The position numbers and the translations under genes are program-made. From contig NZ_CP149514.1 in NCBI RefSeq assembly GCF_045291545.1, positions 1,426,001-1,490,000 of the forward strand: a DNA stretch of 64,000 nt, given 5' to 3'. The stretch is from Gallaecimonas sp045291545. Lineage in GTDB: Bacteria > Pseudomonadota > Gammaproteobacteria > Enterobacterales > Gallaecimonadaceae. Shown here one piece after another: positions 1 to 8,022 of the stretch (position 1 is the first letter of the stretch; every line of letters starts with the position of its first letter). The notes under the pieces are model-generated. The model had not been told where the DNA came from and did no database searches. It saw only the letters and a list, made by a program, of their open reading frames with translations.

Positions 1-234
1 GTGATATTTACCAATCACATCCCCGACCACACGGGCCGATTTCTTATAAGGTTTGTTCCAGTCGTTGCCCAGCTCGTGCATGGCGAACAGAACCCGCCGG
101 TGCACTGGCTTAAGACCGTCACGGACGTCGGGCAGCGCACGCCCAACAATGACGCTCATGGCATAATCAAGGTAGGAGCTTTTCAGCTCGTCCTCGATAT
201 TGACCGGCACAATTTCTTTGGCCAGATCGCTCAT
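1..234 (-). CDS. gyrA: DNA gyrase subunit A, N-terminal 78 residues (runs off the window)
   Basis: The reverse strand from 234 reads MSDLAKEIVPVNIEDELKSS, followed by YLDYAMSVIVGRALPDVRDG and a LKPVHRRVLFAMHELG stretch. This is the conserved start of GyrA, the breakage-reunion subunit of the type II topoisomerase that supercoils DNA. Only the first 78 residues are present; the quinolone-resistance region and the catalytic tyrosine lie outside. The ATG at 234-232 is the family's usual start; an AAGGGA-like ribosome site sits a little upstream. It is divergent from ubiG, an arrangement common in gammaproteobacteria. Identity is near certain from the sequence. Confidence 0.97.
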   Translation of the reverse strand, partial: MSDLAKEIVPVNIEDELKSSYLDYAMSVIVGRALPDVRDGLKPVHRRVLFAMHELGNDWNKPYKKSARVVGDVIGKYH

Positions 235-363
235 CTTGTTCGTCCCTTTAAGGAGGTCTTCCAACAAAGGGAATCACTATACCACATCGACCGCAGTTGA
301 CCATGAAAAGGCAGGGCTTTCAGGGCTATAATGGCGCCACTTGAATGCGCTGGAACCGATTGC

Positions 364-1068
364 ATGAACAACAACGTTGATAACGCCGAAATTGCCAAGT
401 TTGAGGCTATGGCCCACCGCTGGTGGGATAAAGAGGGAGAATTCAAACCACTGCACCAGCTCAACCCGGTGCGCCTGGCTTTTGTCGAGGAAATGGCTGA
501 CGGCCTGGCTGGTAAAAAGGTGGTAGACGTAGGCTGCGGCGGCGGTATTCTCAGCGAATCCATGGCTCGCCTGGGCGCCAGTGTGACCGGTATCGACATG
601 GGTACCGAGCCGCTGAATGTGGCCCGCGCCCACGCCGAGGAGACCGGCATCAAGGTCGATTACCAGCAAATCACCGCCGAGCAACTGGCCGAACAGCACC
701 CCGGCCAGTTTGATGTGGTCACCTGCATGGAAATGCTCGAACACGTTCCAGACCCGCAGTCGGTCGTCAGCGCCTGTGCCACCCTTTGCAAGCCCGGCGG
801 CACGCTGGTGTTCTCAACCCTCAACCGCACCCTCAAGGCCTGGGCGCTGGGGGTCTTTGCTGCCGAACGCATTTTGCGCTGGCTGCCTGCTGGCACCCAC
901 GACTACCAGAAGTTTCTGACCCCCGCCGAACTGATGAGCTTTTGCGACCACGCCGGCCTTATACCGCACAAGGCCGTTGGCATGAGCTACAGCCCGCTTA
1001 CCGGCCAGTTCAGCCGCAGCCAAAAGCTCGACATGAACTACATGGTGGCGGCCGGGAAAGCGTCATGA
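364..1068 (+). CDS. ubiG: Ubiquinone biosynthesis O-methyltransferase UbiG
   Basis: SAM-dependent methyltransferase that performs both O-methylations of the ubiquinone head group (3-polyprenyl-catechol and demethylubiquinol steps). The 234-residue protein starts MNNNVDNAEIAKFEAMAHRW, the UbiG signature, and has SAM motif I VVDVGCGGG at about residues 53-61, then CMEMLEHVPDP. The ATG at 364 is preferred over the one at 331 because family members begin at this point. Its TGA overlaps the ATG of the next gene, so the two are probably translationally coupled. It is divergent from gyrA. Confidence 0.96.
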   Translation: MNNNVDNAEIAKFEAMAHRWWDKEGEFKPLHQLNPVRLAFVEEMADGLAGKKVVDVGCGGGILSESMARLGASVTGIDMGTEPLNVARAHAEETGIKVDYQQITAEQLAEQHPGQFDVVTCMEMLEHVPDPQSVVSACATLCKPGGTLVFSTLNRTLKAWALGVFAAERILRWLPAGTHDYQKFLTPAELMSFCDHAGLIPHKAVGMSYSPLTGQFSRSQKLDMNYMVAAGKAS

Positions 1069-1706
1069 CGGCAGTGCTGTTTGACTTGGACGGCACCTTG
1101 CTCGACACCGCCCCGGACCTGTGCCGGGCGCTTAACGAGGTGCTGGCCGCCCATGCCCTGCCCGGTAAAACCCTTGAACAGGTGCGCCCGCACGCCACCC
1201 ACGGCACCAAAAGCCTGCTGAACCTCGGCTTTGGTGAGGGAGCCTATGAGCAAGAAGAACTGCGCGAGGCCTTCTGGGCCGCATATTTACGCGGTATTTC
1301 TGCCACCACCGAACTGTTTGCCGGCGTGGCGGCGCTGATCAATGCACTGGATCAGGCCGCGATCCCCTGGGGCATTGTAACCAACAAAGTCACCCACCTG
1401 ACCGAAGCAGCCCTGCCCCATTACCCGGCCTTGGCCCGCTGCCAGGCGCTGGTCTGTGGTGACACTCTTAAGGAACGCAAGCCACATCCGGCGCCGCTAC
1501 TCAAAGCCGCCGAGCAACTGGCGGTGGCGCCCAAAGATTGTTTGTATCTGGGGGATGCCATTACCGACATGCAAGCGGCCCGCGCTGCCGGCATGACCGC
1601 GCTGGTAGCCAGTTGGGGCTATGTTGACGACACTCACCCAAGCTGGCCCGCCGATGCAATATTGAGCACGCCTCAGGCCCTCTTGGACTGGTGCCGGATC
1701 CCGTGA
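1065..1706 (+). CDS. HAD-IA phosphatase (Gph/MupP-like)
   Basis: A 213-residue haloacid-dehalogenase phosphatase. Motif I is FDLDGTLLDT (nucleophile Asp7, general acid Asp9), motif II lies in GIVTNK, the motif III lysine in KERKPHP and motif IV in GDAITD. The insertion after motif I makes it a class-IA cap protein like phosphoglycolate phosphatase. The gene directly after ubiG in Pseudomonas is MupP, the N-acetylmuramate-6-phosphate phosphatase of cell-wall recycling. Position and length fit MupP as well as Gph, so the substrate is not settled by sequence. It overlaps ubiG by 4 bases and is clearly co-transcribed with it. Confidence 0.88.
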   Translation: MTAVLFDLDGTLLDTAPDLCRALNEVLAAHALPGKTLEQVRPHATHGTKSLLNLGFGEGAYEQEELREAFWAAYLRGISATTELFAGVAALINALDQAAIPWGIVTNKVTHLTEAALPHYPALARCQALVCGDTLKERKPHPAPLLKAAEQLAVAPKDCLYLGDAITDMQAARAAGMTALVASWGYVDDTHPSWPADAILSTPQALLDWCRIP

Positions 1707-1785
1707 TCGGATCGTGGTTTTTCGGCCTGGAAAATTTCTTTTTTTGCCTTGCAATTTAGTAAATGCAAGATTGCCAAACCTCACT

Positions 1786-1805
1786 CGGTAAGTGACTACT
1801 TACCG
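1786..1805. repeat. Perfect 8-bp inverted repeat upstream of nrdA
   Basis: CGGTAAGT, four bases GACT, then ACTTACCG. It lies in the gph-nrdA gap about 170 bases before the nrdA start and 40-100 bases upstream of the NrdR boxes. There is no T-run after it on either strand, so it does not look like a terminator. It could be an operator. A second, looser repeat (CTTGCA ... TGCAAG) lies at 1748-1769. Confidence 0.5.
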
Positions 1806-1848
1806 GGTCAGACTGGCATTAATTTTGTGGCTTGAAAGCCTGCCCAGA

Positions 1849-1864
1849 CCTCACTATCTTGTTC
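1849..1864 (+). promoter_or_regulatory. NrdR box, distal copy
   Basis: CCTCACTATCTTGTTC matches 11 of 16 bases of the proximal box and lies exactly 32 bases (about three helical turns) upstream of it. Paired boxes at 31-32 bp spacing are the known arrangement for the ribonucleotide-reductase repressor NrdR. Confidence 0.65.
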
Positions 1865-1880
1865 CTTACCAGCTAAACAA

Positions 1881-1896
1881 ACCCAATATCTTGTGT
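1881..1896 (+). promoter_or_regulatory. NrdR box, proximal copy
   Basis: ACCCAATATCTTGTGT fits the NrdR consensus (acaCwAtATaTwGtgt) well. It is 76 bases upstream of the nrdA ATG, where binding would cover the promoter. With the distal copy it predicts ATP/dATP-responsive repression of nrdAB. Confidence 0.72.
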
Positions 1897-1972
1897 ATTT
1901 AATACGCAAGCACCACAAGCCAGTGTTGTTGTAAAGCCGGCGGTGCCCAGGGGCAGCAGATTAAGGTACGTC

Positions 1973-4285
1973 ATGAACAAGAACCTTCTCGTCACCAAGC
2001 GAAATGGTCAACAGGAAGCGATCGATCTGGACAAGATCCATCGTGTGGTTACCTGGGCCGCCGATGGCCTCAAAGATGTGTCAGTGTCCCAGGTGGAACT
2101 GCGCGCCCAGATCCAGTTTTACGACGGCATCAAAACCGCCGACATCCATGAAACCCTGATCAAGGCCGCTGCCGATCTGATCAGCGAAGACGCGCCGGAT
2201 TATCAGTATCTGGCGGCGCGGCTGGCGGTGTTCCACCTGCGTAAAAAAGCCTACGGCGAGTTTGAACCGCCGCACCTGTTCAGCCACGTGAAAAAAATGG
2301 TCGAGCTGGGCAAATATGACGAGCACCTGCTGAGCGACTACAGCCGCGAAGAGTTTGACGCCCTTAATGAGATGATTGACCACAGCCGCGACATGAACTT
2401 CTCTTACGCGGCCGTCAAACAGCTCGAAGGCAAATACCTGGTACAAAACCGCGTTACCGGCGAGATCTACGAGTCTGCCCAGTTCCTCTACATTCTGGTA
2501 GCTGCCTGCCTGTTTGCCGATTACCCCCGTGACACCCGCCTTGACTACATCAAGCGCTTTTACGATGCGGTGTCCACCTTTAAGCTGTCACTGCCTACGC
2601 CCATTATGTCTGGCGTGCGTACCCCCACCCGGCAGTTCAGCTCCTGCGTGCTGATTGAAACCGGCGACAGCCTCGATTCCATCAACGCCACGGCCTCTGC
2701 CATTGTCCGTTACGTTTCCCAGCGGGCCGGTATTGGCATTAACGCCGGGCGCATTCGCGCCCTGGGCAGCCCCATTCGTGGTGGCGAAGCCTTCCATACC
2801 GGCTGTATTCCTTTTTATAAGCACTTCCAGACCGCCGTAAAATCCTGCTCGCAAGGCGGTGTGCGCGGCGGCGCGGCCACCCTGTTCTACCCCATGTGGC
2901 ACCTGGAAGTGGAAAGCCTACTGGTCTTGAAGAACAACCGCGGCGTTGAAGAAAACCGCGTTCGCCACATGGACTATGGCGTGCAAATCAACCGGCTGAT
3001 GTACCAGCGCCTGATCAAAGGCGGCGACATCACCCTGTTCAGCCCGTCCGACGTACCGGGCCTGTATGACGCCTTCTTTGCCGACCAGGCCAAGTTTGAA
3101 GAGCTGTACAGCAAATACGAACAGGACGAGTCCATTCGCAAGAAAACCATCAAAGCGGTTGAGCTGTTCTCGCTGCTGCTGTCAGAGCGTGCCTCTACCG
3201 GCCGTATCTACGTGCAGAACGTTGACCACTGCAACACCCACAGCCCGTTTGACCCGGCCGTGGCGCCGGTGCGCCAGTCCAACCTGTGCCTGGAAATCGC
3301 CCTGCCCACCAAGCCGCTGATGGACATCAACGACGAGAACGGCGAGATTGCTCTGTGTACCCTGTCGGCCTTTAACCTCGGCGCCATCGACAGCCTCGAC
3401 GAACTCGAAGAGCTGTCTGAACTGGCGGTACGGGCGCTGGACAGCCTGCTGGACTACCAGGACTACCCGGTCAAAGCCGCCCACATTGCCACCATGGGCC
3501 GCCGCACGCTGGGCGTGGGGGTGATCAACTACGCCTACTACCTCGCCAAAAACGGCGTGCGTTACTCCGACGGCAGCGCCAACGGCCTGACCCACCGCAC
3601 CTTTGAAGCCATGCAGTATTACCTGCTCAAAGCTTCTATGGAGCTGGCCAAGGAGCGCGGCGCCTGCCCAATGTTCGATGAAACCACCTACGCCAAAGGC
3701 CTGTTGCCCATCGATACCTACAAAAAGGATTTGGACAACATCTGTGACGAGCCGCTGCACCTTGACTGGGAGCAACTGCGTAAAGACATCGTTGCCCATG
3801 GCCTGCGTAACAGCACCCTGTCGGCGCTGATGCCGTCAGAAACCAGCTCGCAGATCTCCAATGCCACCAACGGCATTGAGCCGCCGCGCGGCCACATCTC
3901 GGTGAAAGCCTCCAAAGACGGCATTTTGCGTCAGGTCGTGCCCGACTTTGAGCACCTCAAAGACGCTTACGAGCTGCTGTGGGATATCCCCAACAACGAC
4001 GGTTACCTGCAACTGGTGGGTTTGATGCAAAAATTCATCGACCAGTCCATCAGCGCCAACACCAACTACGATCCGGCCAAATTCCCGGGTTCTAAAGTGC
4101 CGATGCAATCGCTCATTAAAGATCTGCTCACCGCCTACAAATACGGTGTCAAAACCCTCTACTACCACAACACCCGTGACGGTGCCGCTGACACCCAGCA
4201 AGACGCACCGACCAAGCCTCAGCAGGCCACGGTAGCGGTACAAGAGGACGACGACGATTGCGCCGGCGGCGCCTGCAAGATTTGA
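1973..4285 (+). CDS. nrdA: Class Ia ribonucleotide reductase, alpha subunit NrdA
   Basis: Reduces ribonucleoside diphosphates to deoxyribonucleotides under aerobic conditions, with NrdB as radical donor. The 770-residue protein has an N-terminal ATP-cone (about residues 5-95, starting NLLVTKRNGQQ), a FSSCVLIETGDS segment with the first active-site cysteine, NLCLEIALPTKP with the thiyl-radical cysteine, and IALCTLSAFNLG with the partner cysteine. The C-terminus ends in a CX4C tail (CAGGACKI) for thioredoxin/glutaredoxin re-reduction. The ATG at 1973 is chosen because E. coli NrdA starts MNQNLLVTKR; the upstream ATG at 1943 would add ten unrelated residues. nrdB follows. Confidence 0.98.
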   Translation: MNKNLLVTKRNGQQEAIDLDKIHRVVTWAADGLKDVSVSQVELRAQIQFYDGIKTADIHETLIKAAADLISEDAPDYQYLAARLAVFHLRKKAYGEFEPPHLFSHVKKMVELGKYDEHLLSDYSREEFDALNEMIDHSRDMNFSYAAVKQLEGKYLVQNRVTGEIYESAQFLYILVAACLFADYPRDTRLDYIKRFYDAVSTFKLSLPTPIMSGVRTPTRQFSSCVLIETGDSLDSINATASAIVRYVSQRAGIGINAGRIRALGSPIRGGEAFHTGCIPFYKHFQTAVKSCSQGGVRGGAATLFYPMWHLEVESLLVLKNNRGVEENRVRHMDYGVQINRLMYQRLIKGGDITLFSPSDVPGLYDAFFADQAKFEELYSKYEQDESIRKKTIKAVELFSLLLSERASTGRIYVQNVDHCNTHSPFDPAVAPVRQSNLCLEIALPTKPLMDINDENGEIALCTLSAFNLGAIDSLDELEELSELAVRALDSLLDYQDYPVKAAHIATMGRRTLGVGVINYAYYLAKNGVRYSDGSANGLTHRTFEAMQYYLLKASMELAKERGACPMFDETTYAKGLLPIDTYKKDLDNICDEPLHLDWEQLRKDIVAHGLRNSTLSALMPSETSSQISNATNGIEPPRGHISVKASKDGILRQVVPDFEHLKDAYELLWDIPNNDGYLQLVGLMQKFIDQSISANTNYDPAKFPGSKVPMQSLIKDLLTAYKYGVKTLYYHNTRDGAADTQQDAPTKPQQATVAVQEDDDDCAGGACKI

Positions 4286-4291
4286 TCATAA

Positions 4292-4312
4292 GGGGGCAAA
4301 GCCCCCTTTTTT
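4292..4312 (+). terminator. Intrinsic terminator or attenuator between nrdA and nrdB
   Basis: GGGGGC, loop AAA, GCCCCC, then six T. It sits 7 bases after the nrdA stop and before the nrdB start at 4328. Because nrdB lies directly downstream in the same operon, partial termination here would lower nrdB message relative to nrdA, or nrdB may have another promoter. Confidence 0.8.
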
Positions 4313-4327
4313 CAGGGAGTTACCACC

Positions 4328-5458
4328 ATGCGTTACACCACCTTTAGTCGTCAGAGCAACGATGCACTCAAGGAACCCATGTTCTTCGGCCAGCCGGTCA
4401 ACGTGGCCCGTTATGACCAGCAAAAGTACGAAGTCTTTGAAAAGCTGATTGAAAAGCAGCTGTCGTTCTTCTGGCGCCCCGAGGAAGTGGACGTATCCAA
4501 AGATCGGGTTGATTTTGCCAAGCTGCCGGAACACGAGCAGCACATCTTCCTGTCGAATCTCAAATACCAAACCCTGCTCGACTCCATTCAGGGCCGCAGC
4601 CCCAACGTAGCGCTGCTGCCGCTGGTGTCGCTCCCCGAGCTGGAAACCTGGATTGAAACCTGGTCGTTTTCCGAGACCATTCACTCCCGGTCATACACCC
4701 ACATCATTCGCAATATCGTTGCCGACCCCGCCAAGGTGTTTGACGACATCGTGGTCAACGAAGAAATTCAAAAGCGCGCTGACGAAATTGCCGTGTATTA
4801 CGACACCTTGATTGAGTACAGCCAGCTGTGGCAGCTGCACGGCGAAGGCCAGCACCAGGTTGCCGGTAAAACCTACGACATCAACCTCAAAGATCTGAAG
4901 AAAAAGCTCTACCTGTGCATGATGGCCGTTAACGCCCTGGAAGCCATTCGCTTCTACGTCAGCTTTGCCTGCTCTTTTGCCTTTGCCGAACGCAAACTGA
5001 TGGAAGGCAACGCCAAAATCATCAAGTTCATCGCCCGCGACGAAGCCCTGCACTTGAGCGGCACCCAGCAAATTCTGAACCTGATGCGCGACGGTAAAGA
5101 AGGCAACGAATGGGCCGAGATTGCTCTGGAATGCCGCGAAGAATCGCAAGCGCTGTTCACCCGCGCCGCCGAGCAGGAAAAGGCCTGGGCCAAATACCTG
5201 TTTAAAGACGGCTCGATGATCGGCCTGAACGAGTCCATTTTGTGCCAGTACGTGGAATACATCACCAACGTACGTATGGGCGCCGTGGGCCTGACCCCGG
5301 CCTTTGCCAACACCTCCAACCCGATCCCCTGGATCAACGCCTGGCTGGTGTCAGACAACGTACAAGTAGCGCCGCAGGAGTCAGAAATCAGCTCCTATCT
5401 GGTAGGGCAGATAGACGCCAACGTCGATCTGGGTGACCTGGACGACTTCGACCTCTGA
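4328..5458 (+). CDS. nrdB: Class Ia ribonucleotide reductase, beta subunit NrdB
   Basis: The diiron-tyrosyl radical subunit that oxidises the NrdA active-site cysteine. The 376-residue protein follows E. coli NrdB residue for residue in its N-terminus (KEPMFFGQPVNVARYDQQKY). The radical tyrosine is Tyr123 in HSRSYTHIIRN, equal to the classical Tyr122. Iron ligands are in FSETIHSRSY and IARDEALHLSGTQ. The C-terminal tail that docks in NrdA is present. No yfaE-type ferredoxin gene follows, unlike in E. coli; the next genes are an unrelated AT-rich island. Confidence 0.98.
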   Translation: MRYTTFSRQSNDALKEPMFFGQPVNVARYDQQKYEVFEKLIEKQLSFFWRPEEVDVSKDRVDFAKLPEHEQHIFLSNLKYQTLLDSIQGRSPNVALLPLVSLPELETWIETWSFSETIHSRSYTHIIRNIVADPAKVFDDIVVNEEIQKRADEIAVYYDTLIEYSQLWQLHGEGQHQVAGKTYDINLKDLKKKLYLCMMAVNALEAIRFYVSFACSFAFAERKLMEGNAKIIKFIARDEALHLSGTQQILNLMRDGKEGNEWAEIALECREESQALFTRAAEQEKAWAKYLFKDGSMIGLNESILCQYVEYITNVRMGAVGLTPAFANTSNPIPWINAWLVSDNVQVAPQESEISSYLVGQIDANVDLGDLDDFDL

Positions 5459-5461
5459 CAC

Positions 5462-5486
5462 AATCCCGCTTCGGCGGGATTTTTTG
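5462..5486 (+). terminator. Terminator after nrdB
   Basis: AATCCCGC, tetraloop TTCG, GCGGGATT followed by T-rich sequence. It starts 3 bases after the nrdB stop and is a canonical rho-independent terminator. Confidence 0.92.
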
Positions 5487-5613
5487 TGCCATTTCACAAA
5501 ACCGCCCTGCCCCCTTGGCAGCGACCAGCCAATGCCCGTAAGGTAGTAAAACAACAAGGAATTCAGGGTTCTGCGGCCCAAAGAACGCAGGGGCGGTAGC
5601 GTGCCTGAAGGCC

Positions 5614-5645
5614 CTGCTTGCCGGGCACCGGCTCGTACGCGTGTC
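5614..5645. repeat. 32-bp piece of the island repeat, first copy
   Basis: The 32 bases starting CTGCTTGCCGGGCACCGG and ending GTACGCGTGTC are identical to 6991-7022. This copy stands alone between nrdB and the SLATT gene, in a 255-bp stretch that otherwise shows no gene. It marks the left edge of the repeat-rich island. Confidence 0.85.
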
Positions 5646-5741
5646 TGTTTTATCGGGTGAACAGTAATTCCTTAACACGTAGTATTTTCCACGGTGCATG
5701 ATTCATACATCAATAAGGCATCATAGGCTATAGGTTCAAAC

Positions 5742-6248
5742 ATGAGCGATGATCAAAAAAAATTGCTGGGCGAGTGGTATAGAAGAGTAACTTTAAGCTC
5801 GCAAAGTCACTATAATCATGCTCAATGGTTATCAAAGGCTAATTTATGGCTAGGTGCCACTGCGGCAGTGATTTCAGCAATTATCGGCACTTCAGTTTTT
5901 GCAACCCTTCAACAAAACATAGCGATCTGGATACGAATAATTGTAGCATCATTAAGTATCTCGGCAGCTATATTAGCTGCATTCCAAACTCTATTTAATT
6001 TTTCAGATAGAGCAGAAAAACATAGAATATATGGTTCTAAGTATGGTGCTATAAGAAGAAAAATAGACATGGTTATATCTCAAAATAAATTATCGGATGA
6101 TGAGTTTAAAGGGTTAACCGCTGAGATATCGGTTCGCTTAGATGACTTTGCAAGCGAAGCACCTAAAATTCCATCAAAAGTTTGGTTGAAAACAGAAGAG
6201 CGCTACAAAAAAAGATTTTCAATTGAATTTCCATTCAAAGAAATTTAA
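5742..6248 (+). CDS. SLATT-family two-helix membrane protein
   Basis: A 168-residue protein that I recognise as the SLATT type (SMODS- and SLOG-associating two-TM effector domain). It has an N-terminal amphipathic helix with WYRRVTLSSQSHYNHAQWLS, two membrane helices at about residues 31-53 and 60-83, and then FNFSDRAEKHRIYGSKYGAI with a charged cytosolic helix. SLATT proteins are proposed pore-forming effectors in nucleotide-signal conflict systems. No CD-NTase or SLOG partner is next to it, so it is an orphan copy. The gene is strikingly AT-rich compared with nrdB and rlmJ, suggesting transfer. Family assignment is from pattern recognition only. Confidence 0.7.
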   Translation: MSDDQKKLLGEWYRRVTLSSQSHYNHAQWLSKANLWLGATAAVISAIIGTSVFATLQQNIAIWIRIIVASLSISAAILAAFQTLFNFSDRAEKHRIYGSKYGAIRRKIDMVISQNKLSDDEFKGLTAEISVRLDDFASEAPKIPSKVWLKTEERYKKRFSIEFPFKEI

Positions 6249-6262
6249 CTATCCTTTTGATG

Positions 6263-6487
6263 CTAACTGGCTTTGCTTCCTAAGCTCGAAAAGGAAACTC
6301 TGGCAACTTGCTGACTAAGTGATAATAGATGGCGCTCGCTGATGCAGTTATAACTAGGGGACGTCATCGGAAATTCCATCCACTGGTGCGAGTAGTGAAC
6401 AAAACTTCCCAGAGCACCCTGTGGTAAACCGAACAAGCCTTCATGGTTGTAGTTTGCCCAGTTGTTGATGTTGTGCGTGGCCTTACC
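6263..6487 (-). pseudogene. Decayed IS5-type transposase fragment
   Basis: The reverse strand from 6487 reads open to a TAG at 6263. It contains KATHNINNWANYNHEGLFG, close to the INNW-x-x-YN start of IS5-family transposases, and then MEFPMTSPSYNCISERHLLS, which resembles the later P-x-Y-x-x-x-S-x-R segment of the same family. The region that normally lies between these two parts is missing, so it is an internally deleted remnant. No terminal inverted repeats are evident. It supports past mobile-element activity in the island. Confidence 0.5.
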
Positions 6488-6646
6488 TATTGACTGTTCC
6501 CCTTCGATACGTCGGGGATCTGCTCATGGCAAAGTGGAATAGTTCACTGAATTTGGAAAACAACGTCGTTAGTCATGATAATACGCTTTATCATATGGAG
6601 AATAAGGGCCGTTTCTCTCTTTGGACTGCGAAACTGAAACGAAGTT

Positions 6647-6849
6647 GCCCGTTAAGTGTAGCGCCGCTGTGGCAGGAATGGGAGGTTCAGCTGAGGCAGG
6701 ACGCCGAAGCAGGTGAGTACGTGTCGGGATACACGTATGAACCGGTGAACCGGGAATGACGAACACAGCGTCAGCGCGGAACATGGGCGAGGGTTTTGCT
6801 GACTTTTGCCCCCAAAAGTCAGGCGCGTGCAGGGGCGCCCCCCTGCAAT
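6647..6849 (+). repeat. Mosaic intergenic repeat, copy A
   Basis: Begins GCCCGTTAAGTGTAGCGCCG, contains AGGTGAGTACGTGTCGGGA (6711-6729) and ends with a 71-bp block (6779-6849) starting GAACATGGGCGAGGGTTTTG. The 71-bp block recurs with a one-base insertion at 8531-8602. The 19-mer at 6711-6729 recurs perfectly inverted at 7021-7039. Open frames across it have no recognisable protein and I treat them as non-coding. Confidence 0.75.
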
Positions 6850-7104
6850 AAATACTGGATTTTGATGTGCCTGCGGCACAGCTGTTTGTTTGCCGGTTCC
6901 CGCACCGGCTGGCGGGTTCCTTTCTTGCTTGGCCAAAGAAAGGAACCGAAAGAAGGCCACCCCAGCGTTACGCTCTAACCGTGCTGGAAGCTGCTTGCCG
7001 GGCACCGGCTCGTACGCGTGTCCCGACACGTACTCACCTGTTTCGCCATCCCTGGCTCAACGGCCCTATCGCAGCTTCCACCCCGGCGCTGCACTTAAAG
7101 GGGC
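6850..7104 (-). repeat. Mosaic intergenic repeat, copy B (inverted)
   Basis: Read on the minus strand from 7104 it starts GCCCCTTTAAGTGCAGCGCCG, the same opening as copies A and C, passes through the shared 19-mer (7039-7021) and the 32-mer also seen at 5614-5645, then diverges into a tail. That tail has a 10-bp stem GGTTCCTTTC/GAAAGGAACC (6915-6924 with 6938-6947) enclosing TTGGCCAA-like sequence. Copies A and B together form a roughly 450-bp imperfect palindrome. Confidence 0.72.
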
Positions 7105-7126
7105 CCCAAGAGCCACACCGGCAGGC

Positions 7127-7384
7127 ATGGCAGACAATCAGAGAGTGGGTTGCGTCGTTCAGGTTTTTGGATGGGAATACAGTATATCCGGCCGCGGTGT
7201 GGCAATCTGGCACCTTTATTACGGACACCGGGCTCGTTTATCCCAGCCAGAGATAGTTAACTCACTGAGAAAAATGATTTATCAAATGATCCGACTTCAA
7301 AATAAGAAGCCGGTCCAACCAGCAAAAGAAGCCCGCGCGTTTTTGCGCAGCCGCTTGAGTGGGACTGATGCATTAGTCTTGTAA
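7127..7384 (+). CDS. Possible small protein, 85 residues, unknown
   Basis: An open frame starting ATGGCAGACAATCAG just past repeat copy B and ending shortly before the next gene. The translation (MADNQRVGCVVQVFGWEYS and on) has a basic C-terminal half, KKPVQPAKEARAFLRSRLSG, but I recognise no family. No good ribosome site is visible. Its last codons overlap a weak attC-like arrangement (GTCCAAC at 7313-7319 and GTTGAGA at 7393-7399), which would be typical of a gene cassette. It may equally be a remnant or chance frame. Confidence 0.3.
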   Translation: MADNQRVGCVVQVFGWEYSISGRGVAIWHLYYGHRARLSQPEIVNSLRKMIYQMIRLQNKKPVQPAKEARAFLRSRLSGTDALVL

Positions 7385-7401
7385 AAGAACGAGTTGAGAT
7401 T

Positions 7402-8022
7402 ATGGAAATTGCAAAGAAAATAGGAAGTATTTTACTTGGGCTGATAACTCTTGCTGCTTTGATATATGGAGGTTATTGGATTGTTGTGGAATGTATTGCA
7501 CTGCTTTCAAATCTCCCAAAGGAAGTGTTGGCAGCACTAATTGGTGCAATGGCTACGGTTTTTGCAGGCATTGCAGCAGTAATTATTAGTCAAAAGCAAT
7601 CAAAGCAACGAGATATTGATGAGTCACACAGACCCAAAAAGGTAGAAATATATAAAAAGTTTCTTGATGCTGTGTCTGGATTGATGGCAGCACAGAACGA
7701 AAACGTAACTAAGAAGGGTATGACCGATCAAGAGTTGGTTGACTATTTAGTTGAGTTTAAATCGGAATTGCTTTTATGGGGTTCGCCTTTGGTAATAAAG
7801 CGGCAGCTTGAATTTGAAGAAGCATCCAGAAAGAATGGAAATGTTTTTACGGCCATAAATAATCTATACAAAGCCATTAGAGAAGATATTGGGTTAAGTA
7901 ATAAGGGGCTCAATTCACATGAACTTGTGAAAATGTATCTTAGTGATCCCGGCGAACTTGACGAAATATTATCTTCTAACAAGTCAATGATGCAGCCGAC
8001 CGCTGACGCGTCGGCTGATTGA
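7402..8022 (+). CDS. Cassette-borne membrane protein of unknown function
   Basis: A 206-residue AT-rich gene. Two hydrophobic helices are visible at about residues 9-36 (IGSILLGLITLAALIYGGYW) and 43-63 (LAALIGAMATVFAGIAAVII), followed by a long charged cytosolic region with EIYKKFLDAVSGLM. No catalytic motif or named domain is recognised. The final eleven residues (MMQPTADASAD) are encoded by the attC-like site, so the natural C-terminus is built from the recombination site, a hallmark of integron cassettes. The start at 7402 lies 9 bases after a GTTGAGA motif, consistent with a short cassette leader. Confidence 0.75.
   Translation: MEIAKKIGSILLGLITLAALIYGGYWIVVECIALLSNLPKEVLAALIGAMATVFAGIAAVIISQKQSKQRDIDESHRPKKVEIYKKFLDAVSGLMAAQNENVTKKGMTDQELVDYLVEFKSELLLWGSPLVIKRQLEFEEASRKNGNVFTAINNLYKAIREDIGLSNKGLNSHELVKMYLSDPGELDEILSSNKSMMQPTADASAD

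Noticed and set aside
331..363. Upstream start for UbiG
   Set aside because: The eleven extra residues have no counterpart in UbiG proteins, which begin at the ATG at 364.
6235..6370. ATTTAAC near the SLATT stop as a possible attC left box
   Set aside because: No pairing arms and no GTTRRRY box at a proper distance; GTTATAA at about 6345 lies inside the transposase remnant.
6490..6759. 89-residue open frame within repeat copy A
   Set aside because: No family, and it runs through the repeat that also occurs inverted; the composition looks like a chance frame across an intergenic element.
6796..7029. Several overlapping open frames in the inverted repeat (both strands)
   Set aside because: They are readings of the palindrome itself; no ribosome sites, no recognisable domains.
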